Shown here piece by piece: positions 25,799 to 33,710 of a stretch of DNA of 45,461 nucleotides. The notes under the pieces were generated by a model. The model was not told the origin of the DNA, searched no databases, and saw only the letters and a list, made by a program, of their open reading frames with translations. How positions within the stretch are numbered: position 1 is the first letter of the stretch; every line of letters begins with the position of its first letter. The translations under genes and the position numbers were made by a program. Location of the stretch: NCBI GenBank assembly GCA_031287565.1, contig JAITSS010000054.1, positions 1 through 45,461 on the forward strand. The letters run 5' to 3'. This stretch comes from Desulfobulbaceae bacterium (GTDB lineage Bacteria > Desulfobacterota > Desulfobulbia > Desulfobulbales > Desulfocapsaceae).

Positions 25799-26610
25799 TG
25801 GCAAAAGAAGAATTGCTGCGTCTGGATAATATCAACTTTTCCTATCAAAAAAGAACGATTCTCTCCAACATATCCTTCTCGCTGACCCAAGGCGAGCTGA
25901 TATTGCTTTTAGGCCCGAACGGCGGCGGCAAGACCACCCTTTTGAAAATTCTTCTGGGACTGCTCCAGCCGCGACAGGGAAGCGTCTTTTTCGCCGGAGA
26001 ACCGCTGACCGCCTACAGTCGCGCCCAGTTAGCCCGGCGAATCGCCTATGTGCCGCAGGCGCATCGGGAAATTTTCGCCTATACGGTTGAAGAAGTGGCC
26101 CTGCTGGGACGAACACCCTATCAATCACTCTTCGCCGTCGCCTCAGCCGAAGACAAAAGAATCGCCCAGGCCGCCCTGGAAAAACTGGACATCGCCCACC
26201 TTGGCCAGAGATGCTACACCGAAATCAGCGGCGGCGAGCGGCAATTGACGCTCATCGCCAGGGCGCTTGTTCAGGGCGCGGAACTGTTCATTATGGATGA
26301 ACCGGTCAGCGGCCTCGATTACGGCAACCAGATGCGGCTTCTGGAAGACATTGGCAAGCTGGCGGCGACGGGCATAAGCTGCATCATGACCAGCCATTTT
26401 CCCGACCACGCCCTCTTGACCGACTGCCGGGCGGTGCTGTTGCACAACGGCGGTATTATCGCCGACGGCGCGCCAACGGACGTCATCACCCGCAACAATC
26501 TGCGTCTGCTGTACCATATTGAGGCCGAAGTGTTGGCCACGCCCGACGGCGGCAGGTGTTTCTGCCTGCCGACCTGGGCGATGCGAGAGGAAGAACGACG
26601 TCTTTCTTAA
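25798..26610 (+). CDS. ABC importer ATP-binding protein (FecE/BtuD type)
   Basis: A 270-residue ATPase that powers the FecCD permease. Walker A LGPNGGGKTT (37-46), Q-loop AYVPQAHRE, signature ISGGERQ, Walker B LFIMDEPVSGLD and the H-loop TSHFPDHA are intact. AAAGGGG precedes ATG 25798, which overlaps the permease stop; the in-frame TTG 25792 and GTG 25795 are less likely. It is the last gene of the receptor-importer unit and is followed by a strong terminator. Confidence 0.95.
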   Translation: MAKEELLRLDNINFSYQKRTILSNISFSLTQGELILLLGPNGGGKTTLLKILLGLLQPRQGSVFFAGEPLTAYSRAQLARRIAYVPQAHREIFAYTVEEVALLGRTPYQSLFAVASAEDKRIAQAALEKLDIAHLGQRCYTEISGGERQLTLIARALVQGAELFIMDEPVSGLDYGNQMRLLEDIGKLAATGISCIMTSHFPDHALLTDCRAVLLHNGGIIADGAPTDVITRNNLRLLYHIEAEVLATPDGGRCFCLPTWAMREEERRLS

Positions 26611-26694
26611 TATCCGCTTTGCCTGGTTCATCAAGGACGTTTTTCAGCGCTCATGCCTGATTATTGAGCGGCGTGGAAAATCCTGACAAAACAA

Positions 26695-26740
26695 AACCGG
26701 TTACAGCGATTGGAACATGCTGTAACCGGTTGATTTTTTT
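26695..26740. terminator. Bidirectional terminator between the importer and formate dehydrogenase
   Basis: A perfect 13-bp stem AACCGGTTACAGC / GCTGTAACCGGTT with an 11-base loop is followed by GA and seven T on the plus strand, and by TTTGTTTTG on the minus strand. It can stop both convergent transcripts. Confidence 0.9.
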
Positions 26741-26810
26741 GGCGCGATACTTGTGTCACCATCATTTAGTTGGTCGAGGGGATTCTATGTGGACAACAGG
26801 GGGCGCCAAA

Positions 26811-29528
26811 TCAGCAGGCGGCGATTTTTACGGCGCAGGATTTATATTCCGGCGTGCCGGTGATCGGATCGCGGTGTTCGGAAGTAAGAAAATTCGTCAG
26901 GGTGGTCTGGTGATGAAAGGTCATAAAGACCATGCCCGGTTGCGTGCGCTCGGTCACTTTCGCTTTTACCCGCAATGCGCCGCGCCGGGAAGCGATGTTC
27001 ATCCAGCCGCCATCGGCGATGCCCAGTCGCGCCGCGTCGGCCGGGCTGATTTCCGCCCGCTCCTCCGGAACGACTTCGCTGAGTCCGGCGCAACGTCTGG
27101 TCATCGAGCCATTGTTGTAATGTTCGCGCACGCGGCCGGTGATGAGAATCAGTGGATATTCATCGTCCGGCGTTTCCCCGGAACCAATATGCTCCAGGGC
27201 GATGAACTGCGCCTTACCGCCGGGGCGGGCAAAGCTGGCGCTGTGCAAAGTGGTGGTGCCGGGATGATTGTCATCCGGGCAAGGCCATTGGATGCCTTGC
27301 TGTTCGATGCGTTCGTAGCGGATGCCGCCGTAAGCCGGGACTAGCTTTGCGATTTCATCCATGATTTCCGATGGATGGCGATAGTTCATCTCATAGCCGA
27401 TCAGAGTTGACAAGCGGCACAGACTCTCCCATTCAGCTAGGCCAGCGACTGGCTCGACCGCCTTTCTGATGCGTTGCACGCGGCGCTCGCCGTTGGTGAA
27501 GGTGCCGTCCTTTTCGGCGAAGCTGGCGCCTGGCAAAACCACATGGGCGTATTTCGTTGTTTCGGTGGGAAACATATCCTGCACGACGAGAAATTCGATT
27601 TTTTCCAAACACTTGCGGACATGATTGAGATCTGGATCGGTGTGCGCCGGGTCTTCGCCCAAAATATACAGGCCACGGATTTTGCCATCGGCGCAGTGGT
27701 CGATCATCTCCACTGATTTCAAGCCTGGCTGGCCGGACAGGGGAACGCCCCAGGCCGCCTCGAATTTTTTGCGGCATTGTTCGTCATTGACGGGCTGATA
27801 ACCGGGGAATGTGCCTGGTAGCGGCCCCAGATCGGATGCGCCCTGGACGTTGTTCTGGCCGCGCAAGGCCATAATGCCGGTGGCGGGACGGCCAATCTGC
27901 CCGCACAGAAGCGCCAGATTGGCGGTGGACATGGCGGTTTCCGCGCCGCTGCGGTGTTCGGTGACGCCTAGACCGTAGACGATCATCGATTTTTCCGCCA
28001 AAGCGTAGAATCTGGCCGCCTCGACAATTTTTTCTTTGGCGACGCCGGTGAGATTTTCCACGCGGTCGAGGTCGTATTCGTCGATTTTTTTCTTCATGTC
28101 GGCGAAATTTTCCGTGCGAGCGGCGATGAATTCCTTATTTTCCCAGCCGTTATCGAGGATGGCCCTGACTATGCCATTCATTAACGCGATATTTGAGCCT
28201 GGTTTGATGCCCAGCCAGATGTCGGCGCGTTCGGCCATCCAGGTTTTGCGCGGATCGACGACGATCAATTTCGCGCCTTTGGCCAAGGCTTTCTTCAGGT
28301 GCAGAGAAACAATGGGATGGGCTTCGGTGGGATTGGAGCCGATGAGAAAAATCGTATCGACATCGGCCATCTGCGCCAAAGAGTTGGTGGCCGCGCCCGC
28401 GCCCAAACTGACGGCCAGTCCCGCCACCGTTGGGGCGTGGCAGACGCGGGCGCAGTTATCGACGTTGTTGGTGCCCATGGCGCAACGCACCATTTTGGCG
28501 ACCAGATAATTTTCCTCGTTTGAACAGCGCGAGGAAGAAAAGCCGCCCACCGCGTCGTGGCCGTATTTGGCGATGATTTCCTTAAATCGCCTGGCTGTAA
28601 ATGTGAGCGCCTCATCCCAGCTCGCCTGGCGAAAGACGCCGTTTTCTTTGATTAAAGGCGTTTTGATGCGTTCCGGGCTGTGGATAAAATCGAAACCGTA
28701 GCGGCCCTTGACGCAGAGATTACCTTTGTTGACCGGCGCATCGAAATCGGAGGTGACGCGCACCACTTTGCCATCTTTGACGTTTAAGAAAAAGTTGCAG
28801 CCGGTGCCGCAGTAGCTACAGGTGGTTTTCACCTTTTTCACGTCCATGGCCCGGCCTTTGCCGCGACTTCTTCTATCGGTCAGCGCGCCGGTTGGGCAGG
28901 CGGAAACGCACTGGCCACAGAATTCGCAGGTATCGGATGAACGCGGCTGACCATCTTTGGTCACAGGTAGTGTCCGCCAGCCGTTGTGAGCGAGCGTCAG
29001 CGTGTCGGCCATCATGACCTCGTGGCAAATGCGCACGCAGCGGGCGCAGACCACGCATTTGTTTGGCTCGAAGGTGATGAAGGGATTGTCCTCAACCAGC
29101 GGCAGGCCCCATTTTTTCGTCTGAAATTTGCCGAGACCGGCGTCGTATTGATAGGCCAGCGTTTGCAGCTCGCAGGCGCCGCCCGCCTCACAGACCATGC
29201 AATCGTTGGGATGGTTGTGCAACAGAAGTTGCACAGTGTTTTTTCGTAAGGCGAAAAGCCTTTCGCTCTCGGTCGTTACTGTCATGCCCGGTTGGACATA
29301 GGTCATGCACGACGCCTGTGGCTGTTCAGAGCCATTGATTTCGACGATGCACAGGCGGCAGCCGCCGTAGGGCTTCAAACGCTCGTCGTAGCAGAGTGTT
29401 GGCACCGGGATTTTCGCCTCCCGGCAGACTTCCAAAATCGTTTGCCCGGCCCGGCAACTGATATTTTGCCCGTTGATGCGCACAGTGAATTGTTGGTTTT
29501 CCATCGCCTGATCCAAGTTGAGGTTCAT
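26811..29528 (-). CDS. fdhA: Molybdopterin formate dehydrogenase, catalytic subunit with NuoG-like N-terminus
   Basis: Oxidises formate to CO2 or runs in reverse, in the cytoplasm (no signal peptide). The 905-residue chain holds a [2Fe-2S] domain (Cys46, 57, 60, 74 region), a NuoG-type His-Cys3 cluster HNHPNDCMVCEAGGACELQ (104-122), two [4Fe-4S] sites CVVCARCVRIC and CEFCGQCVSACP (158-212), the CSYCGTGC...LCVKGR cluster of the molybdopterin part (237-276), and the active-site RVCHAPTVAG with Cys363-His364, so it is a cysteine rather than selenocysteine enzyme. The C-terminal molydop-binding domain begins near 790. ATG 29504 (MENQQF) is an alternative start. No electron-accepting partner subunit is adjacent. 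It needs molybdenum or tungsten, fitting the convergent ModE-box cluster. Other members of this fold cannot be fully excluded. Confidence 0.85.
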   Translation of the reverse strand: MNLNLDQAMENQQFTVRINGQNISCRAGQTILEVCREAKIPVPTLCYDERLKPYGGCRLCIVEINGSEQPQASCMTYVQPGMTVTTESERLFALRKNTVQLLLHNHPNDCMVCEAGGACELQTLAYQYDAGLGKFQTKKWGLPLVEDNPFITFEPNKCVVCARCVRICHEVMMADTLTLAHNGWRTLPVTKDGQPRSSDTCEFCGQCVSACPTGALTDRRSRGKGRAMDVKKVKTTCSYCGTGCNFFLNVKDGKVVRVTSDFDAPVNKGNLCVKGRYGFDFIHSPERIKTPLIKENGVFRQASWDEALTFTARRFKEIIAKYGHDAVGGFSSSRCSNEENYLVAKMVRCAMGTNNVDNCARVCHAPTVAGLAVSLGAGAATNSLAQMADVDTIFLIGSNPTEAHPIVSLHLKKALAKGAKLIVVDPRKTWMAERADIWLGIKPGSNIALMNGIVRAILDNGWENKEFIAARTENFADMKKKIDEYDLDRVENLTGVAKEKIVEAARFYALAEKSMIVYGLGVTEHRSGAETAMSTANLALLCGQIGRPATGIMALRGQNNVQGASDLGPLPGTFPGYQPVNDEQCRKKFEAAWGVPLSGQPGLKSVEMIDHCADGKIRGLYILGEDPAHTDPDLNHVRKCLEKIEFLVVQDMFPTETTKYAHVVLPGASFAEKDGTFTNGERRVQRIRKAVEPVAGLAEWESLCRLSTLIGYEMNYRHPSEIMDEIAKLVPAYGGIRYERIEQQGIQWPCPDDNHPGTTTLHSASFARPGGKAQFIALEHIGSGETPDDEYPLILITGRVREHYNNGSMTRRCAGLSEVVPEERAEISPADAARLGIADGGWMNIASRRGALRVKAKVTERTQPGMVFMTFHHQTTLTNFLTSEHRDPITGTPEYKSCAVKIAAC

Positions 29529-29579
29529 TGCTCCAGGCAGGCGGAGAAGCCACCTGCCATCTCGGTTTTTGATGCGCTG

Positions 29580-29607
29580 TGTATAGACAATTCGCCAGGT
29601 TTTACAA
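29580..29607 (-). promoter_or_regulatory. Likely promoter of the formate dehydrogenase gene
   Basis: On the minus strand TTGTAA (29607-29602) and TATACA (29585-29580) are 16 bases apart, putting the transcript start about 45 bases before ATG 29528. No ModE-like or Fur-like site overlaps it. Confidence 0.4.
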
Positions 29608-29631
29608 ATAGTACGTATGTATAATTCCTAT

Positions 29632-29901
29632 TCTTCAAATCGGTAAATCATATGATTGGCCAATCCAATCCGGCGGCTGGAACGAGCCTACGCCGGGTTA
29701 CGGTGATGTGGGGATGGCGGCGAAACGAGATTGCGGCTCTCAAGGCCAGGATGATGAGCCGCCTTTCGTGATGACGAAAATGCCGGTTTGCCCGGTATCG
29801 CGCGAGGTGGTGACGACGTGACTGGGGAGATTAGGAAACGCTGATGAACAGGTGAACCGTTCGGACTGTAGAGGGACACGGCGCGCCCGTGTCCCCTTTT
29901 T
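29632..29901 (+). ncRNA. Candidate structured RNA or hairpin-rich repeat block
   Basis: Downstream of a TATAAT at 29620-29625 the plus strand contains successive self-complementary elements: CCGGCG with CGCCGG, GCGGCTC with GAGCCGC, TTTCGT-gatg-ACGAAA, ATGCCGG-tttgc-CCGGTAT, and finally a GGGACACGG/CCGTGTCCC hairpin followed by five T. No gene on the plus strand would use that terminator. I match it to no known RNA class (RNase P, tmRNA, 6S, SRP and cobalamin riboswitch signatures are absent). A dispersed extragenic repeat is an alternative. A -35 box is not evident. Confidence 0.25.
29873..29901 (+). terminator. Plus-oriented intrinsic terminator
   Basis: GGGACACGG pairs with CCGTGTCCC around a short GC-rich loop and is followed by CTTTTT. 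On the minus strand the hairpin follows the mqo stop by 18 bases but has no T-run after it, so the clear direction is plus. Confidence 0.55.
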
Positions 29902-29912
29902 CAAACAGCCTG

Positions 29913-31388
29913 TTACGCGGCAAGGCCAAGCGCTATCGCCGTGTCGCGCATGGTTCGCGCGGCCAGGGCTGGGTCGTCGCTGAGTTGCGCGGCGCGGGTT
30001 GGAATCAGGTGGTCGAGGGTGGCCGCCCAGGGGCCGGTGAATTGTTGCGGGAAGGCGCGCGCCAGCAGTTTCAGCATGATCGGCGCGGCGGTCGAGGCCC
30101 CCGGCGACGCGCCCAAAAGACCGGCCAACGCGCCGTCCGTAGCGATCACGACTTCGGTGCCGAATTGCAACGCGCCGCCACCCGGCGCCGGTTTGATCAC
30201 CTGCACCCGCTGGCCAGCGGTGATCAGTTCCCAATCGCCCGCTTCGGCCAGCGGATAAAATTCGCGCAGCGACTCCAGGCGTTGCGCCCGGCCCTTGCTC
30301 AACTCGCCCACCAGATATTTGACCAAACCGAGGTTTTTCAGGCCTGCCGCCAGCATCGGCAGCAGATTGGCGGCGCGGCAGGATGTGGGCAAATCAAGGT
30401 ATGAGCCACTTTTAAGAAATTTCGGCGACCAACCGGCGTAGGGGCCGAACATCAGATTTTTTTCGCCCGCCACAAGGCGCGTATCGAGGTGTGGCATCGA
30501 CATCGGCGGCGCGCCGAGCGCCGCTTGGCCATACACCTTGGCCAGATGTCTCTCGACGATGCGCGGATTTCGCGTCCGCAGAAACTGGCCGCTGATTGGG
30601 AACCCGGCGTAGCCTCGCGCTTCGCGGATGCCGGATTTTTGCAAGAGCGGCAGGCTGCCGCCGCCCGCGCCGAGGAATACGAAACGAGCGCGGCGCGCCA
30701 GCCTTGTCCCGTCCGCCGTCCGCGCGGTGATGCGCCAGCGTCCGTCGGTTTCGCGACTGATGCCCGTGATTTCGTGGCCGTATCGCAGCTCCAGGCCGCG
30801 TTTTTCCGCGAAGCGCAGCAAGCCTTCTGTCAATGCGCCGAAGTCAATATCAACCCCGTGTTCGCTGAAGGTGGCGGCAACCGACGCGCGTCTGTCGCGG
30901 CCCTCCATGATCAGCGGCGCCCATTCGCTGATGACATCTGGCTGGTCGCTGAAACGCAGATCGGGAAACAATGGATGACCGGCCAGCGCCTGGTGACGAG
31001 CGGCCAGAAAGCGGACATGCTCAGGGCGGCGGACAAAGCTCATGTGCGGCACGCGGTGGATGAAAGTCGCGGCGTCAAGATGGCCGTCGCGGCTCAAAGC
31101 AGCCCAAAATTGGCGCGAAAGCTGAAACTGTTCGTTGACGGCAACCGCCTTGACAATGTCGATGCGACCGGCGCGGTCTTGCGGCGTGTAGTTCAGTTCG
31201 CACAGGGCCGAATGGCCGGTGCCGGCGTTATTCCATGGGCCGGTGCTTTCGCGGGCCGGGCCGTCCAGCTTTTCAAACATTGTCACCGACCAATCCGGCT
31301 CAAGCAGGGTGATGAAACCAGCCAAGGTGGCGCTCATGATGCCCGCGCCGACCAAAATGATGTCGCAATCTTTGCCCGCGTTGGTCAC
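29913..31388 (-). CDS. mqo: Malate:quinone oxidoreductase
   Basis: A membrane-associated FAD enzyme that oxidises malate to oxaloacetate and reduces quinone. The 491-residue chain is of normal length. It opens with the FAD Rossmann motif DIILVGAGIMSATLA (about 9-23), then LDGPARESTGPWNNAGTGHSALCELNYTP, a strongly conserved Mqo signature, and later GGGSLPLLQKSGIREARGYAGFPISGQFLR, LDTRLVAGEKNLMFGPYAGWSPKFLK and FPQQFTGPWAATLDHLIPT. GTG 31388 is chosen because GGAGG lies 6 bases upstream; the longer in-frame version starting at 31586 adds a low-complexity extension. The oxaloacetate made could feed the PEP carboxykinase gene at the left of the window. Confidence 0.93.
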   Translation of the reverse strand: MTNAGKDCDIILVGAGIMSATLAGFITLLEPDWSVTMFEKLDGPARESTGPWNNAGTGHSALCELNYTPQDRAGRIDIVKAVAVNEQFQLSRQFWAALSRDGHLDAATFIHRVPHMSFVRRPEHVRFLAARHQALAGHPLFPDLRFSDQPDVISEWAPLIMEGRDRRASVAATFSEHGVDIDFGALTEGLLRFAEKRGLELRYGHEITGISRETDGRWRITARTADGTRLARRARFVFLGAGGGSLPLLQKSGIREARGYAGFPISGQFLRTRNPRIVERHLAKVYGQAALGAPPMSMPHLDTRLVAGEKNLMFGPYAGWSPKFLKSGSYLDLPTSCRAANLLPMLAAGLKNLGLVKYLVGELSKGRAQRLESLREFYPLAEAGDWELITAGQRVQVIKPAPGGGALQFGTEVVIATDGALAGLLGASPGASTAAPIMLKLLARAFPQQFTGPWAATLDHLIPTRAAQLSDDPALAARTMRDTAIALGLAA

Positions 31389-31431
31389 AGGCGCCTCCTT
31401 ATGATGAAAAAATTGCCTGGCGAACCGGCGA

Positions 31432-32634
31432 TTATCGCGGCGGTTCGACATCCAGGGCGCGGGCCGGGATGTTCTCGTTCCAGCGTTTGGGATCGTCCGA
31501 TTTGACCTGAATGATGAAATACTTTGCACTGGTGGGGTCGCCCTTGTCGTTGAATGAGAATGAACCGGTGATGCCTTTGAAGCCATTCAGGGCGCGAATC
31601 GCCTTGGCCACCGCCGCGCGGCTGGGCTGGGCGTCTTTTTTTGCGGTGTCGCGGGCGGCGTTTTCTAGCGCTTTCAGGCACATGGCCATGCAATCGTAGG
31701 CTTGGGCCGCGAAGGGCTGCGGGTCGCCTGGATATTTCTCGCGGAAATCATGGATGAATCGCGTCGCGTCGGGATAGAGAGTCGCTGGCCCGGAAACCGT
31801 GGAGTAGTAGACGCCCTGGCCAGCCAGCAAGGCTGGTCCGGCGATTTCCGCCGTGTTCGATGAATCAAATCCGTCATCCGAAAGAAAGATGCCGCTGAAA
31901 CCGCGCTGTCGCGCCGCTTTTAAGAATGAGGCCGCTTGATAGGAAGTTCCGCCAAAATAAAGTAATTCCGGCTGCTTGTCATCGACTTCACTGAGAATCG
32001 TTTCCGTATCGCTCTGGTCGCGCAGGCTGGCGAAACCCAGCACCGCCACGCCCTTTTTCAGCGCGTGTTCGCGAAAAATCGCGGCTATCCCCCGCCCGTA
32101 GGCGCTTTGGTCGTGGATGGCGAAGGCCCGCGTGATGCCGTGCAGGGCGGCGAATTCGGCGCCGACCAGGCCCTGAACATCATCGCGACCGACGATGCGG
32201 CTGATTTCTGGATAGCTGCGGTCGGTGACGGCCGGACTGGTGTTGGCTGGCGACAGGTTGGCCAGACCGGCGGCGTGGTAGATTTCCGAGGCGGGAATCT
32301 GCACGCCGGAATTGTAGTGGCCGATTACGGCCAAGATTTCCGGGTCTTGGGCGATGCGTTTGGCGTTTTCGACGCCGATAGCCGGGTTCGCCTGGTCGTC
32401 AAATGGTTCCATAACGACCGTGAAGCCCATATCTTCGATCGGCTTTTTCAGTTGCTCCAGCGCCAGTTCCGCGCCGCGCTTAATGTCGATGCCGCTGATT
32501 GATTCCTCGCCGGAAAGTGGCGTTTGGATGGCGATTTTGATCAGTCGTTCCGCCTCGGCGTCGCACGGCGCAAGCAGAGCGAGGACGAGGAAGACCATAG
32601 CCAAACGCGGGCGCAACGGTTTTCGAGCCGACAT
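31432..32634 (-). CDS. Branched-chain-amino-acid-type periplasmic binding protein
   Basis: A 400-residue exported protein with a signal peptide (about 1-29, ending DAEA) and the type I fold of LivJ-like receptors: IKIAIQTPLSGEESISGIDIKRGAELALEQ, GHYNSGVQIPASEIYHAAGLANLSPANTSPAVTD, AYGRGIAAIFREHALKKG and GLKGITGSFSFNDKGDPTSAKYFIIQV-like C-terminal segments. It likely captures an amino acid or related small amide for an ABC importer, but no permease of its own lies nearby; it may use the Urt permeases or a distant Liv system. ATG 32634 follows a run of G residues. It precedes mqo by 43 bases. Confidence 0.8.
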   Translation of the reverse strand: MSARKPLRPRLAMVFLVLALLAPCDAEAERLIKIAIQTPLSGEESISGIDIKRGAELALEQLKKPIEDMGFTVVMEPFDDQANPAIGVENAKRIAQDPEILAVIGHYNSGVQIPASEIYHAAGLANLSPANTSPAVTDRSYPEISRIVGRDDVQGLVGAEFAALHGITRAFAIHDQSAYGRGIAAIFREHALKKGVAVLGFASLRDQSDTETILSEVDDKQPELLYFGGTSYQAASFLKAARQRGFSGIFLSDDGFDSSNTAEIAGPALLAGQGVYYSTVSGPATLYPDATRFIHDFREKYPGDPQPFAAQAYDCMAMCLKALENAARDTAKKDAQPSRAAVAKAIRALNGFKGITGSFSFNDKGDPTSAKYFIIQVKSDDPKRWNENIPARALDVEPPR

Positions 32635-32777
32635 ATGTTCCCCCCAATGTCGTCGAAGCCGGGGCCGCGTTCGCTTACGGCCGCCTTGTCCGCGCCGCAA
32701 GCTCTTTTCTTCTTCCTTTGGCTCGACGATTCGCCCGGCAAACTATCGCGGGGCGTTTGGGGCCGCAAGCATTTCCT

Positions 32778-33611
32778 TTACGCCGTTTCGCCCCAGGCTC
32801 GCTTGCTTCTCGCCACCTTTTTCGTTACCCCTTGCCAGGTGTGGCGAGTAAGGGCCGAAGTTTCCAGCGACGCCAGCATCTTGCGGTACAAGGAAAGCGG
32901 CGCGGCAAAGGTCAGCTCATCGGCTTTCAGGAATTTGCGCGCCGAAGGATCAAAGCCGCCCAGCACCGCGCATTCAATCCCCTTGGCCTGATAGGCAAGC
33001 GGCCAGGCGACCATGTTGGAACATGCCGATCCGAATGGCGAGACCACCGCCTGATGATGTCCGGCCGCGTATCCGGCCAGACTGTGCAGGCCAGTCAGGA
33101 CTTCCGGACGGGCGAAGAAAATCACCACCAGGGGCGGCGCTGCGTCGGTGAACAGGTCAAGCGGTTTGAACACGCCGTATTTGCCGGTGGGCGGCGGCGG
33201 TAGGCAGGCGTCCATGAAGGCGCGCATCGCCTCCGCCGACGGCAGGTAGTGTTCTCCTTCCATCGGCGTGCCGACAATACCGGTGGCGACGTAATGGACA
33301 TTGGTTTCCAGATACGGGCGGTACAGTCCGGTGTAAAAGCCGCCGCCCATGCAGCCGCATTCCTGGTGGCTGATCCAGGCGGCTTTGCCCTTTTTTCGCG
33401 CCAGCCAGATGTTGCCAATAATGCAGGAAAAATTGCCAAACGCCTTGCCCCAGTCGATTTGTCCCGCCGCCTCGCGCTCGCGGCTGAAGAGTTCGCCGGG
33501 TTTCGGCCCAAAGCCGTCGGGTTTTTCGTTGGTGTAATGAAATCCGAAGGGAGATTCATCGTGCCAAAGCAATTCCAGTAGTCGCTTGGTGCCGTTTCGC
33601 ATATCGTTCAT
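32778..33611 (-). CDS. DUF169 family protein
   Basis: A 277-residue soluble protein of unknown function. Family-type segments are SPFGFHYTNEKPDGF, CIIGNIWLARKKGKAAWISHQECGCMGGGFYTGLY with closely spaced cysteines, PPLVVIFFARPEVLTGLHSLAGYAAG and SPFGSACSNMVAWPL. DUF169 proteins occur widely in anaerobes and often carry a cysteine-rich first third that could bind a metal. GAGGAAT upstream supports ATG 33611. It lies 99 bases after urtE, in line with the urea importer and before the orphan binding protein, so it may belong to that operon. Confidence 0.75.
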   Translation of the reverse strand: MNDMRNGTKRLLELLWHDESPFGFHYTNEKPDGFGPKPGELFSREREAAGQIDWGKAFGNFSCIIGNIWLARKKGKAAWISHQECGCMGGGFYTGLYRPYLETNVHYVATGIVGTPMEGEHYLPSAEAMRAFMDACLPPPPTGKYGVFKPLDLFTDAAPPLVVIFFARPEVLTGLHSLAGYAAGHHQAVVSPFGSACSNMVAWPLAYQAKGIECAVLGGFDPSARKFLKADELTFAAPLSLYRKMLASLETSALTRHTWQGVTKKVARSKRAWGETA

Positions 33612-33710
33612 GGCGGATTCCTCATTTCTGAAGGTTGATCTGTGTCCACGCTGAAAGGCGCGGGCCGGACATAAGTGGTCCGCATCATGCCAGATTCGAC
33701 CCCAAAATGC

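Larger units (their letters stand above)
29529..29912. other. Intergenic region between formate dehydrogenase and mqo
   Basis: No protein gene is supported. It holds the likely fdhA promoter, a plus-strand -10-like TATAAT (29620-29625), a palindrome GATTGGCCAATC (29655-29666) and then a hairpin-rich block ending in a plus-oriented terminator. Confidence 0.6.

Noticed and set aside
20222-26610. Ordinary ferric siderophore uptake locus
   Set aside because: Possible from the transporter family alone, but no Fur-like box was found upstream, while ModE-like operators are present and FmdE is in the operon. Kept as the main alternative, not the main call.
26664-27344. 226-codon plus-strand frame at the end of the formate dehydrogenase gene
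   Set aside because: It begins before the terminator hairpin and runs antisense to fdhA; the product is shadow-like.
29688-29879. 63-codon minus-strand frame after mqo
   Set aside because: No ribosome binding site, low-complexity product and overlap with the hairpin block.
29632-29901. Cobalamin riboswitch, RNase P RNA, tmRNA or SRP RNA
   Set aside because: None of the invariant boxes of these RNAs could be found on either strand; only hairpins and a terminator are visible.
30489-31505. 338-codon plus-strand frame opposite mqo
   Set aside because: Antisense to the clearly conserved Mqo protein; no start signal and a composition-like product.
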